A DNA stretch of 18,968 nucleotides from the NCBI GenBank assembly GCA_023424095.1, contig JAFAEG010000086.1, forward strand, positions 1-18,968, given 5' to 3'. The stretch comes from Pseudomonadota bacterium. GTDB taxonomy: Bacteria; Pseudomonadota; Alphaproteobacteria; Sphingomonadales; Sphingomonadaceae. Positions 1 through 6,750 of this stretch are shown piece by piece (the stretch's first letter is position 1; each line of letters starts with the position of its first letter). Made by a program: the position numbers and the translations under genes. Below the pieces are notes generated by a model. It had not been told where the DNA came from. It saw nothing but the letters and a program-made list of their open reading frames with translations, and did no database searches.

Positions 1-510
1 GGGTTCGCGGGGTTCGCGATCCTGGCGCGGTTCCCGGTCCTGGCGCGGCTCGCGGTCGGCGCGGGGCTCGCGATCCTGCCGCGGGCGCTGCTCCCGTTCG
101 TCCCGCTGCGGACGCTGCTCGCGATACTCGCGGCGCGGGCGGCGCTCCTGCTCGTCGTCGCGGGCATTTTCCTCGCCCAGATTGTTTTCACCGGAGGCGC
201 CGGTTTCCTCGTCGCCTTCGTCCTCGTCATAATCCTCGTCGCGGCCGCGCGGACGCTGCTCTTCGAAGCGGGAGCGGCTTTCGCCGAGGACGCGGAAATA
301 ATGGTCGGCGAATTGCAGATAATATTCGCTCTGCACCCGGTCGCCCTGCTGCTGCGCGTCGCGCGCGAGCTGCTTGTATTTTTCCAGGAGCTGGGCGGCA
401 TTACCGCGCTGGCGATTGTCCTGGCGATTGCCGGGCATTCCACTCGGCGCGCGGCCCCCACCGGGCCCGCCACGACCGCGACGGCGGCCGTTCTGACGAT
501 TGTTGATCAA
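1..510 (-). CDS. DUF4167 domain protein, 3' end outside window
   Basis: The minus frame reads 170 codons from a TTG at 510-508 to the window edge without a stop. An in-frame TAG lies four codons upstream and no ATG occurs before codon 21, so TTG is the likely start; an AGGA sits a few bases upstream. The N-terminus is basic and Gly/Arg-rich (INNRQNGRRRGRGG). Residues about 40-75 hold the helical core recognised as DUF4167 (EKYKQLARDAQQQGD, SEYYLQFADHYFRVL). An acidic patch (DEDYDEDEGDEE) follows, then a long Arg/Gln/Glu tail that ends in at least three hexapeptide repeats of the form EPRxDR, so the tail is probably disordered. The basic N-terminus suggests nucleic-acid binding, but this is inference and the biochemical function is unknown. 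The gene lies downstream of prmC on the same strand, an arrangement I recall as common in alphaproteobacteria. Confidence 0.85.
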   Translation of the reverse strand, partial: MINNRQNGRRRGRGGPGGGRAPSGMPGNRQDNRQRGNAAQLLEKYKQLARDAQQQGDRVQSEYYLQFADHYFRVLGESRSRFEEQRPRGRDEDYDEDEGDEETGASGENNLGEENARDDEQERRPRREYREQRPQRDEREQRPRQDREPRADREPRQDREPRQDREPREP

Positions 511-551
511 ATTGAGATCCTAGCCAAAAGTTGCTGTCTCGATCCTCATTC

Positions 552-570
552 CGGCCGGTCCTTCCGGCCG
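552..570 (-). promoter_or_regulatory. GC hairpin in the leader of the DUF4167 gene
   Basis: CGGCCGG (552-558) and CCGGCCG (564-570) form a perfect 7-bp stem with a 5-nt loop, about 40-60 nt upstream of the TTG start at 510. It lies in the 239-bp gap (511-749) between prmC and the DUF4167 gene. It could be a leader structure or an attenuator. No U-tract follows immediately, so a simple intrinsic terminator is not supported. I see no clear promoter in this gap. Confidence 0.4.
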
Positions 571-749
571 CGGTGCCCAGCCTTGCGTTTTGCTGTAGCG
601 GAAAGCGCCCATTTTCCGGGCGACAGCCGCGACGATGCAAATCGGGGTGGGCGACGGCCGGCTTCACATCATCGAGTTGTGAGCCCCGTCCCTGACCCTA
701 TGTAACCACGGATTCAGTGAAATCCAAGCGCAAAAGAGATTGTGCCGGC

Positions 750-1571
750 TTAGCGCCGCAAGACGAGGCAACGCTCTACGCCCATAAGGTCCTTGCGTGA
801 CGATATGGTGAAGCCGTGTTGCGCGAACAGATTGGCGACCGGCTCGCATTGACCTTTGCCGAGCTCGAGACAGGCAATGCCATCCGGGCTCAGCAACTCG
901 GACAGCCGGGGCGCAAGCCGGCGATAATCGTCCAGCCCGTCCGGTCCGGCGAACAGAGCGCCGTGCGGCTCCCATTCCGTCACGTCCGGATCGAGCGATG
1001 CGCCATCCTCGACATAAGGCGGGTTGCACAGGATCAGGTCGAACGGCCCCGCCAGCCCCTCCGTCCAGTCGCCGGCACGAAAGCTCGCACGCTCGTCGAG
1101 CGCCAGCGCGCGCGCGTTTCGCCGGGCATAAGCCAGCGCCTTCTCGCTCGCATCGACGCCGATCCCCTGGGCCATCGGCCATTGATCGAGCGCGGCGAGC
1201 AGCAATGAGCCCGGCCCGGTGCCGAGGTCGAGGATCGTCGCCGGCCCCCGCTCGCCGAAATGCGCGACCGCGGCCTCGAGCAAGGTCTCGCTGTCGGCGC
1301 GGGGGATGAGCACGTCTGGCCCGACCTCCAGCTCGATCGTCCAGAAACCGGCGCGGCCGATAATGTAGGCGACCGGCTCACGCGCCAGGCGGCGCTGCAC
1401 CAGCCCCTCGAACGCGGCCGGGGCTTCGTCCCCGAGGTGGCGCAACCGCAATTCGCCGACCGAGACACCGAGTGCGTGCGCCATCAGCAAAGCCGCATCC
1501 TGTCCCGGGCTGCCCGGGATCGCGGCAAGCCGGCGCTCCGCATCGGCGAGCGCCGCGCGGACCTCAGGCAT
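750..1571 (-). CDS. prmC: Peptide chain release factor N5-glutamine methyltransferase
   Basis: PrmC (HemK) uses S-adenosylmethionine to methylate the glutamine of the GGQ motif of release factors RF1 and RF2 in the cytoplasm, which raises termination efficiency. From the ATG at 1571 the protein has 273 residues, the usual family length. It shows the SAM-binding loop DLGTGPGS (about 115-122; GTGSG is more usual) and the diagnostic substrate-binding NPPY (183-186). The start at 1571 overlaps the prfA stop by 8 bp, so the methyltransferase is probably made by coupled translation right after its substrate RF1. An in-frame ATG at 1598 would add nine residues that look unconserved. The hisS-prfA-prmC order makes this a translation-factor operon. 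Confidence 0.95.
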   Translation of the reverse strand: MPEVRAALADAERRLAAIPGSPGQDAALLMAHALGVSVGELRLRHLGDEAPAAFEGLVQRRLAREPVAYIIGRAGFWTIELEVGPDVLIPRADSETLLEAAVAHFGERGPATILDLGTGPGSLLLAALDQWPMAQGIGVDASEKALAYARRNARALALDERASFRAGDWTEGLAGPFDLILCNPPYVEDGASLDPDVTEWEPHGALFAGPDGLDDYRRLAPRLSELLSPDGIACLELGKGQCEPVANLFAQHGFTISSRKDLMGVERCLVLRR

Positions 1572-2643
1572 CCAAAGTCGCCAGCCGTTCCGCCTCATCC
1601 TCGGCGATCAAGGCGGAAATGACTTCCTCCAGCCCCGGCCCTTCCAGAATCTCGGGCAGCCGGTGCAACGTCAGATTGATGCGGTGATCGGTCACGCGGC
1701 CTTGCGGGAAATTGTAGGTGCGGATGCGCTCGGAACGGTCGCCGGAGCCGACCATCGACTTGCGCGCGCCCGCCCGCTCGCTCGCCAGCCGCTCGCGCTC
1801 CAGCTCGTACAGCCGCGTGCGCAGCACCTTCAGCGCCTTGGCCTTGTTCTTGTGCTGACTCTTCTCGTCCTGCTGGATGACCACCAGCCCGCTCGGAATA
1901 TGCGTGATCCGAACCGCGCTGTCGGTGGTGTTGACCGATTGCCCGCCGGGGCCGGAGGCGCGGAACACGTCGATGCGCAGATCCTTGGCCTCGTCGATCT
2001 GGACGTCGACATCCTCCGCCTCGGGCAGCACCGCGACAGTGGCGGCGCTGGTGTGGATGCGCCCGCCGCTCTCCGTCGCCGGCACCCGCTGGACGCGATG
2101 CACGCCGCTCTCGAACTTCAGCCGCGCGAACACGCCCTGGCCGGTGACGGAGGCGATCGCTTCCTTGTAACCGCCGACCTCCGAAGCGTTGGCGGAGATC
2201 AGTTCGACCTTCCAGCCCTTCTCCTCGGCATAACGCTGGTACATGCGCAGCAGATCGCCGGCGAAGAGCGCCGCCTCGTCGCCCCCCGTGCCGGCGCGGA
2301 TTTCGAGCATCGCGGCGCGCTCGTCGGCCGCGTCGCGCGGCAACAATTTCAGCGCCAGCGCCCGCTCCGCCTCGGGCAAAGCCTCACGCACCCCGGCCAG
2401 TTCCTCCTCGGCCATCGCGCGCAATTCGGGGTCACTCTCCCCCGCCATCTGCTCCAGGCTCTCAAGCTCGGCGCGCAGCCGCGACACCTCGGCCGCCGCC
2501 GCCGCGACCGGCTCGATTTCGGCATAATCCTTGGCGAGCCTGACGAATTCCTGCGGGTCGAGGTCGCCCACGGACATCGCCGCCTGCAACTCCTCCCGCC
2601 GCGCCTCGATCTGCGCAATCCGTTCTGCGGGAATGGAGGTCAT
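1564..2643 (-). CDS. prfA: Peptide chain release factor 1
   Basis: RF1 recognises UAA and UAG in the ribosomal A site and triggers peptide release. The 359-residue product carries the stop-codon-reading PAT tripeptide at 188-190 (VPATES), which marks RF1 rather than RF2, and the catalytic GGQ at 233-235 (SGPGGQSVNTT). The glutamine is the target of PrmC, encoded next. The N-terminal third is helical and charged, as in the family. The ATG (2643-2641) overlaps the hisS TGA by 4 bp (ATGA) and no strong ribosome binding site is visible, so translation is probably coupled to hisS. The 3' end overlaps prmC by 8 bp. Confidence 0.97.
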   Translation of the reverse strand: MTSIPAERIAQIEARREELQAAMSVGDLDPQEFVRLAKDYAEIEPVAAAAAEVSRLRAELESLEQMAGESDPELRAMAEEELAGVREALPEAERALALKLLPRDAADERAAMLEIRAGTGGDEAALFAGDLLRMYQRYAEEKGWKVELISANASEVGGYKEAIASVTGQGVFARLKFESGVHRVQRVPATESGGRIHTSAATVAVLPEAEDVDVQIDEAKDLRIDVFRASGPGGQSVNTTDSAVRITHIPSGLVVIQQDEKSQHKNKAKALKVLRTRLYELERERLASERAGARKSMVGSGDRSERIRTYNFPQGRVTDHRINLTLHRLPEILEGPGLEEVISALIAEDEAERLATLDA

Positions 2644-3887
2644 GCGAGTTTCGTCACGATCGGATCGACGATCGCGCGGACGGCATCGAGATCTTCCTGG
2701 GATGCATCGGCACCGCGCTGGCTGTAGCTGAACGCGCCGTCACGCATTTGCAGCGAATAGATCTGTACGGGGTTGAGCTTGACCGCCCGATCGTAGCGCT
2801 TGCGGTAGCCGCCGGTGGTGATCGCCTCGGCGACAATCCCCGCCCGACGAAGCGCGGAAACCGCCGCGTCGGCGGCAGACTCCAGGCCGGCGCTCTCCGC
2901 GACAACAGCCACGGTGGTTCGCGCGACCTCAAAATTCTCGATCAGCATCGCCAGCCGCTCGATCCCCGCCGCCCAGCCGATGGCCGGCGTGTGCGGACCG
3001 CCAAGGCTTTCCATCAGCCCGTCATAGCGGCCGCCGCCCAGCACCGTGCCTTGCGCACCGAGATCGTCGGTGACGAATTCGAACGCCGTGTGCCGGTAAT
3101 AATCGAGGCCGCGGACCAGGCGCGCATTGCGGGTCCATTTCACGCCCGCCGCGTCGAGCCCGGCGGTGACGGCGGCGAAATAGTCGGACGCCTCGGCGGT
3201 GAGGAAATCGTCCACCGTCGGCGCCGCATCGACGATCGGCCAATCCTGATGCGCCTTGCTGTCGAGGATGCGCAGCGGATTCTTCTCAAGTCGCGCCTTG
3301 CTGTCGTCCGACAGGTCCGCCGCGCGGCCGCGAAAGTGATCGACCAGAGCGTCGCGCCAGGCGTCGCGGGTGGCGGGATCACCCAACGTGTTGAGCTTCA
3401 GCTCGATGCGATCCGAAATCCCCAGCTCGTCCAGCAGCTGCGCGCCCATCGCGATGATCTCGACATCCGACGCCGGCTCGCCCGCGCCGATGATCTCCGC
3501 GTCCAATTGGTGGAATTGGCGATAACGGCCCTTTTGCGGGCGCTCGTAGCGGAAGGCCGGGCCGTGCGTGGCGAGCTTCAGCACGCCATGCTGCTGCCAG
3601 CCGTTGGAAATAAAGGCGCGGCAGATGCCGGCGGTGAATTCGGGCCGCAAGGTGATGCTGTCGCCGCCGCGATCCTCGAATGTGTACATCTCCTTGGAGA
3701 CGACATCGGTGGTCTCGCCGATCGAGCGGGCGAAGGTCGCGGTATCTTCGAACACCGGCATTTCGACCCGGCGAAAGGCGTAGAGCCGGCGCACGCGCTC
3801 GAATGTCTCGACCACCTTCTGGAAGCGGTCGGCATCTTCGCCGAAAATGTCCTGCGTGCCACGGACGCGCTGCGGGGTCTTGCTCAT
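2640..3887 (-). CDS. hisS: Histidyl-tRNA synthetase
   Basis: A class II aminoacyl-tRNA synthetase that charges tRNA-His. From the ATG at 3887 the protein has 415 residues and begins MSKTPQRVRGTQDI, which fits the conserved RGTxDI start. An ATG at 3926 would add 13 unconserved residues and run into the upstream palindrome, so I reject it. Motif 2 is canonical (FRYERPQKGRYRQFHQ), the histidine-A motif reads LVRGLDYYRHTAFEF, and motif 3 reads AIGWAAGIERL. The C-terminal anticodon-binding domain ends at VTKLA. As I recall, some alphaproteobacterial orders carry a divergent HisRS that goes with an altered tRNA-His identity rule; this one has the ordinary bacterial motif 2. It is the first gene of hisS-prfA-prmC, with a 4-bp overlap to prfA. 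Confidence 0.97.
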   Translation of the reverse strand: MSKTPQRVRGTQDIFGEDADRFQKVVETFERVRRLYAFRRVEMPVFEDTATFARSIGETTDVVSKEMYTFEDRGGDSITLRPEFTAGICRAFISNGWQQHGVLKLATHGPAFRYERPQKGRYRQFHQLDAEIIGAGEPASDVEIIAMGAQLLDELGISDRIELKLNTLGDPATRDAWRDALVDHFRGRAADLSDDSKARLEKNPLRILDSKAHQDWPIVDAAPTVDDFLTAEASDYFAAVTAGLDAAGVKWTRNARLVRGLDYYRHTAFEFVTDDLGAQGTVLGGGRYDGLMESLGGPHTPAIGWAAGIERLAMLIENFEVARTTVAVVAESAGLESAADAAVSALRRAGIVAEAITTGGYRKRYDRAVKLNPVQIYSLQMRDGAFSYSQRGADASQEDLDAVRAIVDPIVTKLA

Positions 3888-3927
3888 CGCCGCGCGCCTA
3901 GCAGATTTGCGCCCCATGCAAACCACC

Positions 3928-3967
3928 CGTCATTGCGAGTCCGGCTTTCGCCGGGGTCGCAATGACG
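3928..3967. repeat. 40-bp palindrome between hisS and ppa
   Basis: The outer arms CGTCATTGCGA (3928-3938) and TCGCAATGACG (3957-3967) are perfect 11-bp complements. Inside a GT/GG internal loop is a second 5-bp stem, CCGGC/GCCGG, with a TTTC loop. The element fills much of the 106-bp gap between the divergent starts of hisS and ppa. It looks like a member of a dispersed intergenic palindrome family (CGTCATTGCGA-type), which I recall from many proteobacterial genomes. It would form a strong hairpin in either transcript leader. Confidence 0.7.
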
Positions 3968-3993
3968 GAGCGATGGGGCTAAGGGCCCCGCCC

Positions 3994-4530
3994 ATGAACA
4001 TCGACATGATCCCCGTCGGGGACGACCCGCCCAACAGCCTCAATGTCATCATCGAGGTGCCGACCGGCGGCGAACCCGTGAAATATGAATTCGATAAGAA
4101 ATCCGGCGCCCTATTCGTCGATCGCATCCTGCACACGCCGATGCGCTACCCGGCCAATTACGGCTTCGTGCCGCACACCCTCTCGCCCGACGGCGACCCG
4201 CTCGACGCTCTGGTGATCTCGCGCTCGCCCTTCGTCCCCGGCTGCGTCGTTCGCGCCCGGCCGATCGGCGTGCTGAAGCTCGAGGACGAGGCCGGCGGCG
4301 ACGAGAAGCTCGTCTGTGTGCCGGTCGACACGACCTTCCCTTATTATTCCGACATTGGCGAGCGCCAGGATCTGCCCTCGATCGTGCTCCAGCAGATCGA
4401 GCATTTCTTCAAGCATTACAAAGATCTGGAAGCGGAGAAATGGGTCCGCATCGGGCAATGGGGCGATGCCGCCGAAGCGCGCCGGATCGTGCTTGAAGCG
4501 ATCGAGCTGGCCGCCGCCGCAAAGGCCTGA
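3994..4530 (+). CDS. ppa: Family I inorganic pyrophosphatase
   Basis: A cytoplasmic Mg2+-dependent enzyme that hydrolyses pyrophosphate to two phosphates and so pulls biosynthetic reactions such as tRNA charging and nucleic acid synthesis forward. The product from the ATG at 3994 has 178 residues, typical of bacterial hexameric family I enzymes. It shows RYPANYGFVPHTL followed by the metal-binding signature DGDPLDALV, then FPYYSDIG and FFKHYKDLE. Reading the frame further upstream to 3847 would pass through the palindrome and the hisS start, so I place the start at MNIDMIPVG. The Shine-Dalgarno sequence is weak (AAGGG at some distance). It is divergent from hisS and 46 bp upstream of the hydrolase gene, possibly co-transcribed. 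Confidence 0.95.
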   Translation: MNIDMIPVGDDPPNSLNVIIEVPTGGEPVKYEFDKKSGALFVDRILHTPMRYPANYGFVPHTLSPDGDPLDALVISRSPFVPGCVVRARPIGVLKLEDEAGGDEKLVCVPVDTTFPYYSDIGERQDLPSIVLQQIEHFFKHYKDLEAEKWVRIGQWGDAAEARRIVLEAIELAAAAKA

Positions 4531-4576
4531 GGCGCGCCAGCAAGCCAATGTTCAACTGAACGGGAGTAGCGGACGG

Positions 4577-5416
4577 ATGATGGATCGCCGCTCCTTCCTG
4601 TTCGCCTCGGGCGCGCTGGCCTTGCTGGCCGCCGCGCCCCTGCCCGCGCTCGCCCAGCCGCGCCGCTTCGCGCCGACGCGTTTTTCGGTGGAGGTGCGCG
4701 GCCGCGGCCGCGACGTGCTGATGATCCCCGGCTTGATGTCGGGCCGGCACATCTGGGATGCGGCGGTGCGGGCGACGCCGGGCTATCGCTATCATCTGCT
4801 GCAGGTGTCGGGCTTTGCCGGCGAGCCCGTGCGCGGCAATGAATCGGGCCGCATCCTCGCGCCGCTGGCCGAGGAGATTTCCCGCTATATCGAGGCAGAA
4901 GGGCTCGAGCGCCCGGCGATCGTCGGCCACTCGATGGGCGGCACGCTCGGCATGATGCTGGCCGCGCGTTACCCGGCCCGCGTCGGCCGGCTGATGGTGG
5001 TCGACATGCTGCCGCGCCCGACCGCGCTTTATGGCGGGACGGCGGGATCAAACCTCGCAGGCATGCTCGACGGCCTGATCGACAACAATCATGCCCGCCG
5101 CGCCATTTCCGGGCTGATCGCGGCCTTCAGCCCGCCCGAAGATACGGGCGGCAGCAATGCCGATGTCGTCGCCCGCGCCATGTACGATCTCGGCCGGATC
5201 GACCTCACCAACGAACTCGGCAACATCCGCGCGCCGCTGACCGTGCTCTATGCCGCCCCCGACGCGCGCACGGGCGCCACGACCGACACCGCCTTTCGCA
5301 ACGCCTATCGCGGTGCGCGCGGGGCGCACTTGCTGCGCGTCGATAATGCCGGCCATCTGATCATGGCCGACCAGCCCCAGCGCTTCGCCCGCCTGCTGCG
5401 GGAATTTCTGGGCTAG
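4577..5416 (+). CDS. Exported alpha/beta-fold hydrolase
   Basis: The 279-residue product begins MMDRRSFLFASGALALLAAAPLPALAQ (listed in two parts: twin-arginine DRRSFLF at 3-9, then a hydrophobic stretch to about 26). This looks like a Tat-type signal with cleavage after ALA, so the enzyme probably acts in the periplasm. The nucleophile elbow is GHSMGG with Ser119; Asp229 (APDA) and His260 (NAGH) complete a plausible triad. An oxyanion-hole type segment, PGLMSG, lies near 51-56. The substrate cannot be told from sequence; esterases and lipases of this fold are common. GGACGG lies directly before the double ATG (4577 or 4580). It follows ppa by 46 bp, with a small inverted repeat (GTTCA/TGAAC) in between. 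Confidence 0.85.
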   Translation: MMDRRSFLFASGALALLAAAPLPALAQPRRFAPTRFSVEVRGRGRDVLMIPGLMSGRHIWDAAVRATPGYRYHLLQVSGFAGEPVRGNESGRILAPLAEEISRYIEAEGLERPAIVGHSMGGTLGMMLAARYPARVGRLMVVDMLPRPTALYGGTAGSNLAGMLDGLIDNNHARRAISGLIAAFSPPEDTGGSNADVVARAMYDLGRIDLTNELGNIRAPLTVLYAAPDARTGATTDTAFRNAYRGARGAHLLRVDNAGHLIMADQPQRFARLLREFLG

Positions 5417-5425
5417 GTGACGAAC

Positions 5426-5528
5426 CTGTCAGGCCGCCAGTTGCCTGATGGACGCGCGCCTGCGATACCACTTTCAGGGTGCTCCGCTTCGCTGCGGGCA
5501 GGACGTGCGCTGGTCGGGCCGCCAGCGC
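5426..5528 (+). promoter_or_regulatory. Structured leader upstream of nhaA with two related hairpins
   Basis: The 170-bp gap between the hydrolase stop and the nhaA ATG holds two hairpins. The first pairs TCAGGC (5429-5434) with GCCTGA (5443-5448) and extends by wobble pairs to 5426-5451. The second pairs GCGCTGG (5507-5513) with CCAGCGC (5522-5528). Both contain the 9-nt string GGCCGCCAG (5432-5440 and 5517-5525), in a different position relative to the stem. A small CCGC/GCGG stem lies between them at 5484-5497. The first could instead serve as the hydrolase terminator. Ion-responsive RNAs are known upstream of nhaA genes, so a regulatory RNA is plausible but not shown. Confidence 0.35.
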
Positions 5529-5586
5529 TGAGATCCTGTGGCTGGAGCCGATTTTGACCCGCAAGCGCACTGTCACGTTCAGCGTG

Positions 5587-6750
5587 ATGAAGAGTTTCCT
5601 CAATCACCAGGCGTCGGCCGGTCTCGTTCTGATCGTCGCGTCGGCGGCTGCCTTGCTCGTCGCGAACAGCCCGTGGGCCGAGGCGTATTTCGCCCTGCTC
5701 GGCACCTATTTCGGCCCGCTGAACCTGCTGCACTGGGTCAACGATCTGTTGATGGCGGGCTTCTTCCTGCTCGTCGGGCTGGAGATCAAGCGCGAGTTCC
5801 TGGACGGGCAACTCGCCACGCCGCGCCGGCGCGTGCTTCCTGGCCTGGCCGCGCTCGGCGGGATGGCGGCCCCGGCGCTCATCTATGTCGCCTTGAACCT
5901 CAATTCCGGCGCGCTGAACGGCTGGGCCGTGCCGGTCGCGACCGACATCGCCTTCGCGCTTGGCGTGCTGGCATTGCTGGGCAAGCGCGTCCCGGTCAGC
6001 CTCAAGATCTTCCTCACCGCGCTGGCGATCATCGACGATCTGCTGGCGGTCGCGATCATCGCCCTGTTCTACACCGATCAGCTTTCGGCGATCTGGTCCG
6101 CCGTGGCGGTGGCGTTCGTCGTCGCCCTCTACGCCCTGAACCGGTCCGGGCAGCGCAAGCTGTGGCCCTATCTCATCCTCGGCGCCGGCCTGTGGGCGGC
6201 CACCTTCGCCTCCGGCGTGCATGCAACACTGGCGGGCGTCGCGCTGGCCCTGTTCATCCCGATCAAGCGATCGCCGGGCGCATCGGACCGCCCCGATTCG
6301 CCGCTCCACCGGCTGGAACATGGCATCCAGCCCTGGGTCGCCTTCCTGATCATCCCTGTCTTCGGCTTCGCCAATGCCGGGGTCTCCCTCGCCGGCCTGG
6401 GCTTCGAAGCCCTGCTCTCGCCGATTGCGCTCGGAATCGCGGCGGGCCTGTTCCTGGGCAAGCAACTCGGCGTGTTTCTAACCGTCTGGCTGGCCGTGCG
6501 TTTGCGCTGGGCCGACACCCCGGAAGACGCCACCATGGCCCAGGTCTATGGGGTCTCCTTGCTGTGCGGCATCGGCTTCACGATGAGCCTGTTCATCGGC
6601 CTGCTGGCGTTCGACGACCCGCGTCTGCAGTCCGAGGTCAAGATCGGCGTGTTGGCGGGATCTTTGCTGTCGGCGCTCGCGGGCGCGGCCGTCCTGCTGA
6701 TCGCGAAACGCGAGCGGGTGCCGACCGAAAGCGTCCGGTTCGGCGACTAA
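5587..6750 (+). CDS. nhaA: Na+/H+ antiporter NhaA
   Basis: An inner-membrane antiporter that exchanges internal Na+ or Li+ for external H+ and supports pH and sodium homeostasis. From the ATG at 5587 the protein has 387 residues, almost the length of E. coli NhaA (388), and is hydrophobic throughout. It keeps the ion-binding aspartates: Asp120 in ATDIAFALGVLALLG (E. coli D133) and Asp150-Asp151 in TALAIIDDLLA (E. coli D163/D164). Lys292 in GKQLG matches E. coli K300. ASAGLVLI near the N-terminus and CGIGFTMSLFI near the C-terminus are also typical. A TTG at 5554 with TGGAG six bases upstream is an alternative start that adds 11 residues. The 3' end overlaps the convergent nadB stop by 4 bp. 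Confidence 0.96.
   Translation: MKSFLNHQASAGLVLIVASAAALLVANSPWAEAYFALLGTYFGPLNLLHWVNDLLMAGFFLLVGLEIKREFLDGQLATPRRRVLPGLAALGGMAAPALIYVALNLNSGALNGWAVPVATDIAFALGVLALLGKRVPVSLKIFLTALAIIDDLLAVAIIALFYTDQLSAIWSAVAVAFVVALYALNRSGQRKLWPYLILGAGLWAATFASGVHATLAGVALALFIPIKRSPGASDRPDSPLHRLEHGIQPWVAFLIIPVFGFANAGVSLAGLGFEALLSPIALGIAAGLFLGKQLGVFLTVWLAVRLRWADTPEDATMAQVYGVSLLCGIGFTMSLFIGLLAFDDPRLQSEVKIGVLAGSLLSALAGAAVLLIAKRERVPTESVRFGD

Noticed and set aside
711..726. GGATT/AATCC inverted repeat as a prmC terminator
   Set aside because: Only 5 bp, mismatched inside, and no U-tract on the minus strand.
3888..3926. Upstream ATG extending hisS by 13 residues
   Set aside because: The extra residues are not like the family start; MSKTPQRVRGTQDI fits the conserved N-terminus.
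4550..4561. GTTCAACTGAAC as a LexA box
   Set aside because: Alphaproteobacterial LexA sites are direct GTTC-N7-GTTC repeats. This is a short inverted repeat and the flanking genes are not SOS genes.
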